Of a stretch of DNA of 64,000 bases, positions 50,076 to 58,509 are shown piece by piece; the stretch's first letter is position 1, and every line of letters starts with the position of its first letter. The DNA is from Mesorhizobium helmanticense (GTDB lineage: Bacteria; Pseudomonadota; Alphaproteobacteria; Rhizobiales; Rhizobiaceae): the NCBI RefSeq assembly GCF_003034915.1, contig NZ_PZJX01000040.1, positions 62,001-126,000 on the forward strand, read 5' to 3'. A program made the position numbers and the translations under genes. The notes under the pieces are model-generated. The model was given only the letters and a program-made list of their open reading frames with translations. It made no database searches and had not been told where the DNA came from.

Positions 50076-50894
50076 CTATTCTTTTGAAATCGTGAGGCCT
50101 GCGTCGATCAACAGTTTTCTGATTTTTTGAACGTCTTCGGGCGGAACATCCCACTGCCATGTGACAGGCGAGAGTTGCCGCAGAGCGCCGTAGGCGTTTT
50201 CTTCAATCCAGTGCTCCAGTCGCTTGCCGTCCAGCCGGCGGTCCAGATGCCCCTGTGACAACAGGTTGAAAGGAAATACGTCGCGAAGATTTTCGTTCAG
50301 ATGTCGTTTGTCCCTGTCGGCACGGAACGTTCGGCCGAATGCCAAGGATTGCTCTTTCATTTGTGCTGGCGGACCGTGGAGCGTCTTGTCGGCCGTCGCG
50401 AAGCGAGAAGACGATGAGCCATGTGCGAACGCTCTCGGTCCCCAAAAATATGGCATCGAGAGGCCAATCCCATAGATTGGTTGCAGCTCGTCGCTGACAA
50501 ATTGGAGGATTCTCTGGAACGTCCCTTTCAAATCCGCAACTGCAGCCTGGTCTATGTGAATCTCGAACAGCTTGAAGCGATCGATGGAACAGCCAATTTC
50601 TATCGCAAAGTCCGACAACACATCGGGACTACGCTTCCATAGATAGCCGACCGATTCCCAATTTTTCTTGCTTATGACGTCGCGTTTGAGAAAATTGCCG
50701 TTGAGATAGTCCTTACCCGTTGTGCCATCGACAACGGTGGCCATGTCGGGCAATGAGCCAATGATTTCCGTGATTTGATCCAGAGCTTCGCTTGCACGGC
50801 GAATGCTGAGAGTTGCGGCCCACTCATAAATCAGGAGTGAGCCGACCACGTTGGTTTCCGTGAACCGCTCATATCGGCCAGTCTGCTCGCTCAC
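50076..50894 (-). CDS. Unrecognised 272-residue protein coupled to an SDR gene
   Basis: I do not recognise this family with confidence. The best start is GTG 50894, which overlaps the SDR stop (GTGA). The protein is soluble, with no signal or membrane segment. It has aromatic-rich motifs including YEWAATLSIRRASEALDQI near the start, YGIGLSMPYFWGPRAF mid-protein, and LRDVFPFNLLSQGHLDRRLDGKRLEHWIEE near the end. The last pattern resembles some toxin-immunity-type proteins, but this is a weak impression. Lines 50281 and 50461 count 53% and 52% GC against 65% in line 51061 of the neighbouring SDR, suggesting acquisition. Confidence 0.65.
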   Translation of the reverse strand: MSEQTGRYERFTETNVVGSLLIYEWAATLSIRRASEALDQITEIIGSLPDMATVVDGTTGKDYLNGNFLKRDVISKKNWESVGYLWKRSPDVLSDFAIEIGCSIDRFKLFEIHIDQAAVADLKGTFQRILQFVSDELQPIYGIGLSMPYFWGPRAFAHGSSSSRFATADKTLHGPPAQMKEQSLAFGRTFRADRDKRHLNENLRDVFPFNLLSQGHLDRRLDGKRLEHWIEENAYGALRQLSPVTWQWDVPPEDVQKIRKLLIDAGLTISKE

Positions 50895-51643
50895 ACGTGC
50901 TGGCCGCCATTGATGTGGATTTCCGAACCCGTCACATAGGAGGCCTGCTGCGAGCACAGGAAGAAGATGATGTCGGCGACTTCCGCAGTGGTGCCGAGCC
51001 GTCGCAGCGGGATGGTCTCGACGATCTTTTCCGTGCCGGGCGACAGGATCGCCGTATCGATCTCGCCGGGCGCGATCGCATTGACGCGGATGCCGTGCGG
51101 GCCGAAATCATGCGCCATTTCGCGCGTCAGCGAGCCAAGTGCCGCCTTCGATGTCGCGTAGGCGGTGCCGGCAAAGGGATGCACGCGGGTGCCGGCGATC
51201 GAGGTGACGTTGACGATCGAACCCTTCGCCGACGCCAATTCCTTGAACAGCCCCCGCGCCAGCATGATCGGCGCGAAGAAATTGACCTGGAACACGTCGC
51301 GCCAGACATGCATCGGCGTGTCGATCGAGTTCATCCGGCTGTTGCCGTCCTCCAGCTTTGGCGAAATGCCGGCATTGTTGACCAGCGCATGCAGTTGCCC
51401 GCCATGCGCTTCCAGCCGATGTCGGATTTCCGAGACGGCAATGCCGACATCCTCCTGGTCGGCGAGATCGACCTTGATGTGGTCTTCCGGGCCGGCCGGC
51501 CACGGGCAGTCCTCGGCGAATGCCTGGCGCGAACAGGTGATGACGCGCCAGCCCTCGCGTGAAAAGCGCTTGACCGTCGCATGGCCGATGCCCCGGCTGG
51601 CGCCGGTCAGCACGATCGTCTTTCTGGTGTCGGTCTCGGCCAT
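50891..51643 (-). CDS. Short-chain dehydrogenase/reductase
   Basis: A 250-residue classical SDR. The cofactor loop is TGASRGIGHATVKRF, the structural motif is ALVNNAGISP, and the catalytic elements are Ser in NVTSIAG and Tyr-x3-Lys in AYATSKAALG, with VNAIAPGEIDTAIL after the active site. The substrate cannot be inferred. It lies 86 bp downstream of the SDR-PBP spacer region on the same strand as the PBP gene's end, but the PBP gene is convergent in order only; both are minus-strand genes and the PBP lies upstream. The unrecognised 272-residue gene is coupled downstream. Confidence 0.87.
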   Translation of the reverse strand: MAETDTRKTIVLTGASRGIGHATVKRFSREGWRVITCSRQAFAEDCPWPAGPEDHIKVDLADQEDVGIAVSEIRHRLEAHGGQLHALVNNAGISPKLEDGNSRMNSIDTPMHVWRDVFQVNFFAPIMLARGLFKELASAKGSIVNVTSIAGTRVHPFAGTAYATSKAALGSLTREMAHDFGPHGIRVNAIAPGEIDTAILSPGTEKIVETIPLRRLGTTAEVADIIFFLCSQQASYVTGSEIHINGGQHV

Positions 51644-51729
51644 GTCGCGGTCTCCAACCGGAGATGTAGCGGAACACGGCAGCGGTGGCGAGGGGTGGAT
51701 CAGAGCAAGATGAGGTTGGGTTTAGCCGT

Positions 51730-53997
51730 TCAGCCCCCGGTGAGGATGTCGAGGATCGAGGTCTGCCGCTTCTTGACCGGGCCGCCGACATTGCCGGGCG
51801 GCACCGGGTGCTTGATCGATCCCGTGGCGCCGTCATTGCCCGGCATGCCGAAGCCGCCGGCATCGACTGTTTCCGCGGGACGCGCTGCGCGCGCCGGTGC
51901 AGGCGCCTGGGCAGTCGAGGGCGCCCGGGCGGCCGGAGCCGGCTGGCCAACCGAAGCGGGCGGCGCCGGCTGTGCGGTATTGGACGGAATCTCATCCTGC
52001 ACGATCGTATCCGCCGGCGTCGATTTCCATGTTCCGGGCAGCGGCCTGACCGGCACGCCTTCGTGTGCAGCGACCATGAATTCGTGCCAGGCCTGCGCCG
52101 GCAGCGCACCGCCGGTGACCTTCTTCATCGCGCTGCCATCGTCATTGCCGAACCAGACGCCGGTGGTGAGGTTGGCGGTGTAGCCGACGAACCAGGCATC
52201 GCGCGAATTCTGGCTGGTGCCGGTCTTGCCGGCCGACGGCCAGGCGAACGCCGCCTTCCTGGCCGTACCGACCTCGACGGTGCCTGTCATCATCGAGTTC
52301 ATCATGCCGACGATCTCGGGTTTGACGACACGCGGCGCGCTGCCGCCATTGTTGTCGTAGAGCACCTTGCCGTCGGTCGTCGTCACGCGGCGGATGAAAT
52401 GGACGTCCGGCCGATAGCCGCCATTGGCGAAGGGGACATAGGCCAACGTCAGCTCCAGCGGCGTCACTTCCGAGGTGCCGAGCGCGATCGACGTGTTGGC
52501 CGTCAAATCGGACTGGATGCCCATGCGATGCGCCGCCTCGACCACCGCGTCGGGTCCGACTTCCATGGTCAGCTGGGCGGCCACCGAGTTCAGCGATTTC
52601 GCCAGTGCGGTGGCCAGCGTCACCTTGCCGAAATACTTGCCGCCGTAATTGTCGGGCGTCCATTTGCCTATTTTGATCGGCGCATCGTTGCGTACGCTGT
52701 CCGGCGTCCGGCCGGCTTCCAATGCCGCCATGTAGACGAAGGGTTTGAACGCCGAGCCCGGCTGGCGGCGCGCCTCCGAGGCGCGGTCGAACTGGCTGGT
52801 CGAATAGTCGTAACCGCCGACCATGGCGCGCACCGCGCCGGAATTGTCGATCGACACCAGCGCGCCCTGGGTGACATTGAGCTTCTTGCCGCTCTCGTCG
52901 ATCAGCCTGCGGATCGATTGTTCGGCGAGCTTCTGCAAATTCAGATCGACCGTGGTGTCGACGACGATGTCGCCGCGCACGTCGCCGATCAGGTCGGGCA
53001 GTTCTTCCATGATGGTGTCGGCGACATAGTTTTCCGAGCCGGTCCAGTAGGATGGCGAGCGGGTCGCCGGTGCGCTCATCGCGCTGGTCAGCTCCTTGGC
53101 GGTGATCTTGCCTTCGTCGCGCATGGCGGCGAGTACGAGTTGCGAGCGCTCCTCGGCCGCCTTCGGGTCGCGCGACGGCGACAGCCGCGACGGCGCCTTC
53201 AGAAGACCGGCCAGAAGTGCCGCCTCCGACAGCGTGACGTCGCGCGCGCTCTTGCCGAAATAGCGGCGCGAGGCCGCTTCGACGCCATAGGCGCCGGAGC
53301 CGAAATAGACCCGGTTGAGGTACATTTCGAGGATCTGGTCCTTGGTGTGCTTGTGCTCCAGCCACAGCGCCAGAAGCACTTCCTGCACCTTGCGCTCCAG
53401 CGTGCGGTCGGGCGTCAGGAACAGGTTCTTGGCCAATTGCTGGGTCAGCGTCGAGCCGCCCTGCGAGAAATGTCCACCGAGAAGGTTGGTGACCATGGCT
53501 CTGGAAAGACCGATCGGGTCGATGCCGAAATGCGAATAGAAGCGGCGGTCCTCGATGGCGATGACGGCCTCGGGAATGTATGGCGACATTTCATGCAGGC
53601 CGACGGCCTCGCCGCCGCTCATGCCGCGATTGGCAAGCAAATGCCCGTCGACGGAAACGATCTTGATGTTGGGCGCGCGGTCGGGGATGGCCCAGGTGGT
53701 GGCCGCCGGCATTTTCGCGCCGTAGTAGACGACGATGCCGGCAGCGGCGATGCCGCCCCAGATGGCCAGCACGAAGCACCAGTAGACTAGGCGGCCAAGC
53801 ACGCCGAACAGGCCGCGCCGGCTTTTGCCGCGCCCACGACGCGACGATTTCGCCTTGGCCGATTTGCCTTTTGTGGCGCTCTTGCGGTTGCCCGGCACGA
53901 CGCGATCCTCCTCGCTCACCGAAAACCCGGCCGATGATTTCGCCCCCGGGGCTCCCTCGAAGCTGGGTTCGATGCGGCTGTCTTTGCGGTTCGCCAT
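51730..53997 (-). CDS. Class A penicillin-binding protein (PBP1A family)
   Basis: A 755-residue bifunctional peptidoglycan synthase. A basic cytoplasmic N-terminus (to about residue 62) precedes one transmembrane helix (about 68-92). The glycosyltransferase domain follows (Glu149 in AIEDRRFYSHFGID, and GGSTLTQQLAKNLFL). The transpeptidase domain has Ser415 in GSAFKPF, SLN and KTGTS. The last 100 residues are Pro/Ala-rich and end ILDILTGG. It polymerises and crosslinks glycan strands in the periplasm. No clear ribosome-binding site precedes ATG 53997. Confidence 0.93.
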   Translation of the reverse strand: MANRKDSRIEPSFEGAPGAKSSAGFSVSEEDRVVPGNRKSATKGKSAKAKSSRRGRGKSRRGLFGVLGRLVYWCFVLAIWGGIAAAGIVVYYGAKMPAATTWAIPDRAPNIKIVSVDGHLLANRGMSGGEAVGLHEMSPYIPEAVIAIEDRRFYSHFGIDPIGLSRAMVTNLLGGHFSQGGSTLTQQLAKNLFLTPDRTLERKVQEVLLALWLEHKHTKDQILEMYLNRVYFGSGAYGVEAASRRYFGKSARDVTLSEAALLAGLLKAPSRLSPSRDPKAAEERSQLVLAAMRDEGKITAKELTSAMSAPATRSPSYWTGSENYVADTIMEELPDLIGDVRGDIVVDTTVDLNLQKLAEQSIRRLIDESGKKLNVTQGALVSIDNSGAVRAMVGGYDYSTSQFDRASEARRQPGSAFKPFVYMAALEAGRTPDSVRNDAPIKIGKWTPDNYGGKYFGKVTLATALAKSLNSVAAQLTMEVGPDAVVEAAHRMGIQSDLTANTSIALGTSEVTPLELTLAYVPFANGGYRPDVHFIRRVTTTDGKVLYDNNGGSAPRVVKPEIVGMMNSMMTGTVEVGTARKAAFAWPSAGKTGTSQNSRDAWFVGYTANLTTGVWFGNDDGSAMKKVTGGALPAQAWHEFMVAAHEGVPVRPLPGTWKSTPADTIVQDEIPSNTAQPAPPASVGQPAPAARAPSTAQAPAPARAARPAETVDAGGFGMPGNDGATGSIKHPVPPGNVGGPVKKRQTSILDILTGG

Positions 53998-54101
53998 GCG
54001 CTGTGCTGTCTGCCCCGATGCCTATGGCGCTCGGGGTGAAGAGTAGATGCGGCGATTTAAGGGCGCGTTAAGCCGAGGCCCTGCCAAGCCTTTGAAATCC
54101 G

Positions 54102-55151
54102 TTAGGAAATTGTTAATCTGTCACCGCGTGTTACCGTGGCCGGCCGACCGGTTATCGATACCAACGGAAAGAAGGCCAGCGTCTGCTCTTCGCAGGTTAC
54201 GGCCACAACGCTGTTCGATCGATCGATATCGAGGCCTTTCGGCCCGCCTTCCTCGGCACTGGCCCTGCCCCGCGCAAACGTTTCATCGTCAATAACGGCG
54301 ATCGAGTGGGAGGGCATGCGGCAGCCGCTCCAGCCGGCATCGCCATCGTAGACGTGAAGCATCGGACTGCCTGCATCGGCAACCAGGATCTGCCGGTCAT
54401 CGCCGGTGAAACGCAGGCCATGCGGATAGTTCACGTTCTGCAGGATCCCGGCGGGTTCGGTGTCCGGTCCAAGCGACGCGGACATGCTATAAATCTTCAC
54501 ATCCTTGGTGCCGTGGCTGCTGACGGCGACCCACTGGCCATCGTGGCTGAGCGCAATGCCGTCCGGAATATCGAGGCCATGCTTGAGAAGCAGCTGGTTG
54601 CTGCTGGCGCGATATCCCCACCACCGGTTGACGACGTGCCGAGTTACCCGGTTTCTGTAGTTGTTGCAGACGAGAAGGCTGACCCGACCCCACGACTCGC
54701 GCCGAACGGCCACCGAACCAGGCGTTTTCAACTTGCAGAACAGGCCGCCTTTGATCTGGCGAATAGGTGCGATTTCGCACTGGCGGCCGGCCGGATCTCC
54801 CGAGGGCAAGGCGAATATCGCAATCAACCCATCGCGATTGGCGACTACCAGGGTCCGGTCATCGATGAAATCGAGGCCGTGGACTTCACCCATGCTTGCC
54901 GACGTCAACTCCATGAAATCATGGATTGTGATTTGCGGGCCACTTGGCGCCGATATGACATCGATCCGCAGCACCAGACAGCGTTTTCGTGCAAATCCTG
55001 CAATTGCCAGCAGCCGATTGTCCGGCGAAAAGCGCAGATCTTCCGTGCGCCCGATCGCTGAAAGCGCAGCGCGGACAGCTTTACTGGCTTTGAAGTCGAT
55101 CCGAGGCGTCACCGGAGAGTGGGACCCGAAGGATGATGGAAGGTGGGTCAT
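54102..55151 (-). CDS. Predicted beta-propeller protein, function unknown
   Basis: A 349-residue protein without signal peptide. Repeated blade-like units are visible, each with a hydrophobic strand then a GLxx or DG turn: LRFSPDNRLLAIAG, VHGLDFIDDRTLVVANRDG, PDGIALSHDGQWVAVSSHG, PHGLRFTGDDRQILVADAG and PKGLDIDRSNSVVAVT. This fits a six- or seven-bladed propeller of the NHL/SMP-30 kind. No catalytic metal site is evident. ATG 55151 has AGGG six bases upstream; GTG 55157 is possible. It is 29 bp downstream of a tiny membrane protein gene. Confidence 0.6.
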   Translation of the reverse strand: MTHLPSSFGSHSPVTPRIDFKASKAVRAALSAIGRTEDLRFSPDNRLLAIAGFARKRCLVLRIDVISAPSGPQITIHDFMELTSASMGEVHGLDFIDDRTLVVANRDGLIAIFALPSGDPAGRQCEIAPIRQIKGGLFCKLKTPGSVAVRRESWGRVSLLVCNNYRNRVTRHVVNRWWGYRASSNQLLLKHGLDIPDGIALSHDGQWVAVSSHGTKDVKIYSMSASLGPDTEPAGILQNVNYPHGLRFTGDDRQILVADAGSPMLHVYDGDAGWSGCRMPSHSIAVIDDETFARGRASAEEGGPKGLDIDRSNSVVAVTCEEQTLAFFPLVSITGRPATVTRGDRLTIS

Positions 55152-55180
55152 CTGCACCCTGGTGCACCTGACCGACGCGA

Positions 55181-55327
55181 TCAGTTCTGCTGGATCGAAA
55201 TGCCCTTGTCGTCGATCTTGAGCTCCACGCCCTTCGGCTTGGTCTGCTCGCGGTAGACATAGATGCCGAGCGCTATGACCACGACCAGAAGCGCGCCAAC
55301 GAGAAGATAGAGCGTGTTCTGTTTCAT
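55181..55327 (-). CDS. 48-residue single-span membrane protein
   Basis: A very short gene I found by direct translation. It encodes MKQNTLYLLVGALLVVVI followed by ALGIYVYRE and a charged tail ending DDKGISIQQN. One transmembrane helix spans about residues 6-24, leaving a roughly 24-residue tail. ATG 55327 has AAGGG six bases upstream, supporting translation. The function is unknown. It lies between the GlsB-type gene and the beta-propeller gene on the same strand. Confidence 0.7.
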   Translation of the reverse strand: MKQNTLYLLVGALLVVVIALGIYVYREQTKPKGVELKIDDKGISIQQN

Positions 55328-55352
55328 GGCGCGCCCTTTTTCATATTGAACA

Positions 55353-55607
55353 TCACGCTCGCTTCAGGACCTTGACCAGCACTAGCAGGATGACGGCGCC
55401 GATCGTGGCGTTGATGATGGCGGCGATGGTGCCGCCGCCAATGGCGAAGCCCAACCTTGGGAAAAGCCAGCCGGCGATCAAGGCCCCGACGATGCCGACG
55501 ACGATGTTGCCGATCAATCCGAAGCCGAAACCCGAGACGATGAGGCCGGCGAGCCAGCCGGCGATGGCTCCGATGATGATGAAGACGAGAAGGCTTTCGA
55601 TACCCAT
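55353..55607 (-). CDS. GlsB/YeaQ/YmgE-family small membrane protein
   Basis: An 84-residue, very hydrophobic protein with three helices and many glycines (IGAIAGWLAGLIVSGFGFGLIGNIVVGIVGALIAGWLFP), the transglycosylase-associated protein pattern (PF04226). The family is linked to envelope or acid stress without a clear biochemical role. ATG 55607 follows GCGGAGGAACGCTCT. A 48-residue membrane protein is encoded 25 bp downstream. Confidence 0.88.
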   Translation of the reverse strand: MGIESLLVFIIIGAIAGWLAGLIVSGFGFGLIGNIVVGIVGALIAGWLFPRLGFAIGGGTIAAIINATIGAVILLVLVKVLKRA

Positions 55608-55711
55608 AGAGCGTTCCTCCGCGAGAAGAGGCTGCAGCGGAAAATCCGAATCAGCCTCGATATCAACGGCTTCAAGCTATGCGAAAGTGGCCGGTCCCGC
55701 CAGCGGCGGCG

Positions 55712-55915
55712 TCATTCGTCGTCGCTGTCTTCGGAGGTCGGCCGCCAGCTCGTCGGCTCGACCCTCTTTTGCGTGTCGCTGTCGATATAGGTCCACCAGC
55801 CCGCATCGCGATACTGCGCGATGGATTCGTTGATCACGCTGTTGCTGTCTTTCCAGTAGACGGTGACCTTGGAACCGTCCTTCGGCGCTGTCTCGATTGG
55901 TTGACGGGCAGCCAT
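55712..55915 (-). CDS. 67-residue hypothetical protein
   Basis: A small acidic protein with an aromatic-rich middle. QPIETAPKDGSKVTVYW and GWWTYIDSDTQKRVEPTSWRPT follow the pattern of small phage or plasmid proteins with an IETAPxDG opening and a W-x-P ending, whose function is unknown. ATG 55915 has GGAGGGGATGAG upstream, a better start than the longer frame. It follows the RNase D-like gene by 53 bp on the same strand. Confidence 0.65.
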   Translation of the reverse strand: MAARQPIETAPKDGSKVTVYWKDSNSVINESIAQYRDAGWWTYIDSDTQKRVEPTSWRPTSEDSDDE

Positions 55916-55968
55916 CTCATCCCCTCCATGGACCGACGGAACGCCGGGGAGCACACCCGGTTCCATCA

Positions 55969-56589
55969 TCAACTATGTGCAAAAATATCCTCTTCGTCCC
56001 AGCCCATCAGGTCGAGCTTGGCACGCGTCGGCAGGAAGCGGAAGCAGGCGTCTGCTTCCTTGGTCCGGTTCTCGCGCGCCAGCCGAGCGCTCAGCACGTC
56101 GCGCAGCCGGTGCAGGTACAGCACGTCGGAGGCGGCGTATTCGAGCTGTTCGGGCGACAATGTCTCCGCCGCCCAGTCCGACGATTGCTGCGCCTTCGAC
56201 AGGCCGACACCAAGCAGTTCGAAGCAGATGTCCTTCAGCCCGTGCCGGTCGGTATAGGTGCGGGTGAGCCGCGAGGCGATCTTGGTGCAGAACACCGGCT
56301 CCGCCATGACGCCGAAGGCGTTGTAAAGCACTGCCAGGTCGAAGCGGCCGTAGTGGAACAGCTTGGTCACATTGCGGTTCCTCAACAGGCTGACCAGGTT
56401 CGGCGCCTTCTTCTGGCCCGGCGCGATCTGGATGACGTCGGCCGAGCCGTCGCCCGGCGAGATCTGCACCACGCACAGCCGGTCGCGATGCGGGTTCAGC
56501 CCCAGCGTCTCCGTGTCGATGGCGACCGCCCCGACATTGTAGTGCGAAAGGTCGGGCAGGTCATTTTTGTGGAAGCGGATGTCGCTCAT
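55969..56589 (-). CDS. RNase D-like 3'-5' exonuclease, short form
   Basis: A 206-residue DEDD exonuclease. The motifs are ExoI VAIDTETLGL, ExoII LFHYGRFDLAVLY and ExoIII YAASDVLYLHRLRDVL. The HRDC domains of full RNase D are missing, so it is the short rhizobial type that processes structured RNA. ATG 56589 follows GGAGAAGACG. In several Rhizobiales a gene of this kind precedes lptC; here it is 32 kb away. An AT-rich hairpin lies 47 bases upstream. Confidence 0.87.
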   Translation of the reverse strand: MSDIRFHKNDLPDLSHYNVGAVAIDTETLGLNPHRDRLCVVQISPGDGSADVIQIAPGQKKAPNLVSLLRNRNVTKLFHYGRFDLAVLYNAFGVMAEPVFCTKIASRLTRTYTDRHGLKDICFELLGVGLSKAQQSSDWAAETLSPEQLEYAASDVLYLHRLRDVLSARLARENRTKEADACFRFLPTRAKLDLMGWDEEDIFAHS

Positions 56590-56635
56590 CGTCTTCTCCG
56601 GTGAGGGCGTGCATCGTCCTCGCCGCGATCCGATC

Positions 56636-56660
56636 AAAAATCAACAAAAAGTTGATTTTT
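56636..56660. promoter_or_regulatory. AT-rich hairpin between M20 peptidase and RNase D-like genes
   Basis: Arms AAAAATCAAC (56636-56645) and GTTGATTTTT (56651-56660) are perfectly complementary around an AAAAA loop, and GTTGATT recurs at 56670. On the minus strand it follows the M20 stop and ends in five T, so it can act as a weak terminator. It may equally be part of the exonuclease promoter. Confidence 0.5.
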
Positions 56661-56677
56661 CACGTCATTGTTGATTC

Positions 56678-58063
56678 TCAGCTGGTCAGCGCATCGAGAA
56701 TGCGCGCCCATGAGCGCTGTCCCTTGTGGAAGGAACTCATCTCGTATTTCTCATTGGGCGAATGGATGCGGTCGTCATCGAGGCCGAACCCGACCAGCAG
56801 GGATTCGATGCCGAGATAGGTCTGGAAATCACCAACCACCGGGATCGAGCCGCCGCTCCCCGTGGTCACCGCCGGCTTCGGCCATTCGTCGGACAGCGCG
56901 TCCTTGGCTTTGGCGAGGAACGGCGAGTCGTAGGAGAGCTGGATTGCCGGCGAACCGCCATGCGGATGGAATTCGACGGAACAATCGGCCGGAATCCGCT
57001 CCCTGACGAACTTCTCGAAGGCGGCGCGGATCTTCTCGGGGTCTTGCTTGTGGACCAGACGGAACGACACCTTCGCCGAGGCTTCCGCGGCAATCACCGT
57101 CTTGAACCCCTTGCCGGTATAGCCGCCGGTGATGCCGTTGAATTCGGCCGTCGGCCGCGCCCAGGTGAGTTCGAGCACCGAGCGGCCCTTTTCGCCCGAG
57201 GGGATCGACAGGCCGACCGGCCCAAGGAAGGTCTCGGCGGTCTCGCCAAGAGTTTCCCACGATTTCAGCACCTGCGAAGGCGTCTCCTCGACGCCGTCAT
57301 AAAAACCCGGAATGGTGACGTGGCCGTCCTTGTCGTGGATGTCGCCCAGGATCCTGGCCAGGATGCGGATCGGATTGGCGGCGGCACCGCCGTAGAGACC
57401 GGAATGCAGGTCGCGGTCGGCGGCTTTCACCGTGATCTCCTCGCCGACCAGCCCGCGCAGCGAAACGCAGATCGAGGGCGTATCGCGGTCCCACATGCCG
57501 GTGTCGCAGACAAGCGCGAAATCGGCCTTGAGCTCGGCCGCGTTTGCCTCGAGGAACGGCTTCAGCGACGGCGAGCCGGACTCCTCCTCGCCCTCGAACA
57601 GGATGGTGATGCGGCACGGCAGGCGGCCATGGACCTGCTTCCAGGCGCGGCAGGCTTCGACGAAGGTCATCAACTGCCCCTTGTCGTCGGCCGAACCGCG
57701 CCCGGTGATCACCTTGTGGCCGGGCTCGATCTCCTTGACGGCGGGCGCGAACGGGTCGTTTTCCCAAAGCTCGATCGGGTCGACCGGCTGCACGTCATAA
57801 TGGCCGTAGAACAGCACATGCGGCGCGCCCGCCGGGCCTTCGTGATGCGCCACCACCATCGGATGTCCTGGCGTGTCGCGCACGCCGGCGTCGAAACCGA
57901 TCAGCCCGAGCTCCGCGACCAGCCATTCCGCCGCTTTGCGACACTCCGCGGCATAGGCCGGATCGGTGGAAATCGACTTGATGCTGAGCAGGCCGAACAG
58001 CCGCTCCAGGCTCTGATCGAGATTGCTGTCGAGACGGTCGAGGACGGGGGAAACTGCGGACAT
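56678..58063 (-). CDS. M20-family metallopeptidase (dipeptidase type)
   Basis: A 461-residue di-zinc peptidase. Metal and catalytic motifs are FYGHYDVQPVDP, GRGSADDKGQLMTF, LFEGEEESGSPSL (catalytic Glu) and LVCDTGMW. The central dimerisation (lid) domain is at about residues 200-360. The arrangement fits the dipeptidase/ArgE-DapE relatives that act on short peptides. ATG 58063 has AAGG nine bases upstream. It is cytoplasmic; no signal is present. The candidate small RNA ends 105 bp upstream of its start. Confidence 0.9.
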   Translation of the reverse strand: MSAVSPVLDRLDSNLDQSLERLFGLLSIKSISTDPAYAAECRKAAEWLVAELGLIGFDAGVRDTPGHPMVVAHHEGPAGAPHVLFYGHYDVQPVDPIELWENDPFAPAVKEIEPGHKVITGRGSADDKGQLMTFVEACRAWKQVHGRLPCRITILFEGEEESGSPSLKPFLEANAAELKADFALVCDTGMWDRDTPSICVSLRGLVGEEITVKAADRDLHSGLYGGAAANPIRILARILGDIHDKDGHVTIPGFYDGVEETPSQVLKSWETLGETAETFLGPVGLSIPSGEKGRSVLELTWARPTAEFNGITGGYTGKGFKTVIAAEASAKVSFRLVHKQDPEKIRAAFEKFVRERIPADCSVEFHPHGGSPAIQLSYDSPFLAKAKDALSDEWPKPAVTTGSGGSIPVVGDFQTYLGIESLLVGFGLDDDRIHSPNEKYEMSSFHKGQRSWARILDALTS

Positions 58064-58167
58064 TTTTCAAGCCTTTCGATTCAGAACCGGCACCGTAAAG
58101 GCAGGACTGGAAAACGAAAAGCCCGTGATCGTTGGACCACAGCCTCGGTGAATGCCTGGCAAAAGGC

Positions 58168-58314
58168 AAAAAAATGCCGCCGTGGTGGAGGGGAACCACG
58201 GCGGCCTTTTACTCGAAACGATGCGGCAGCCCGGAGAGGGGGGATAGGCTGCCGCAAGTGTCCGGGATAGGCGGGGGACGGGCCTTGCTCCGGACTTCGG
58301 CGAAAACTGCCGAT
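58168..58314 (-). ncRNA. Candidate trans-acting small RNA with C-rich hairpin loops, beside polA
   Basis: On the minus strand four hairpins follow each other: TCGGC/GCCGA (58313-58297), GTCCGG/CCGGAC (58295-58260), TGCGGCAGCC/GGCTGCCGCA (58256-58222) and an 11-bp stem GCCGCCGTGGT/ACCACGGCGGC (58205-58176), which is followed by seven T (58174-58168), a classic terminator. Loops two to four are C-rich (CCCGTCCCCCGCC, TATCCCCCCTCTCCG, TCCCCTCC), able to pair with Shine-Dalgarno sites. CTTGAA (58350-58345) with CAAATA or ACAAAT near 58327-58321 is a plausible promoter starting near 58314. No reading frame fits. Length and place recall the alpha-r7 family of rhizobia, from memory. Confidence 0.7.
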
Positions 58315-58509
58315 GACGTCTATTTGTGTCTTCGAACGTGGCGATTCAAGGGCGTGAAAATTACACTTTTGTAACGTGCGCGTGATCGGCCCAGCCCTCG
58401 GGTTGGAAACTCCATCAGGTGGCCAGTTCTGTCAGGGTGTTGCCGGAACCGGTGATCAGCGCCGCCTTTGGCATGGACCGCAACGCCGCGCCGCGCTATC
58501 CCTGCCGGC

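Noticed and set aside
58176..58210. The 11-bp-stem hairpin read as a plus-strand terminator
   Set aside because: On the plus strand only CTTTTACT follows and there is no gene upstream to end; on the minus strand seven T follow, so it belongs to a minus-strand RNA.
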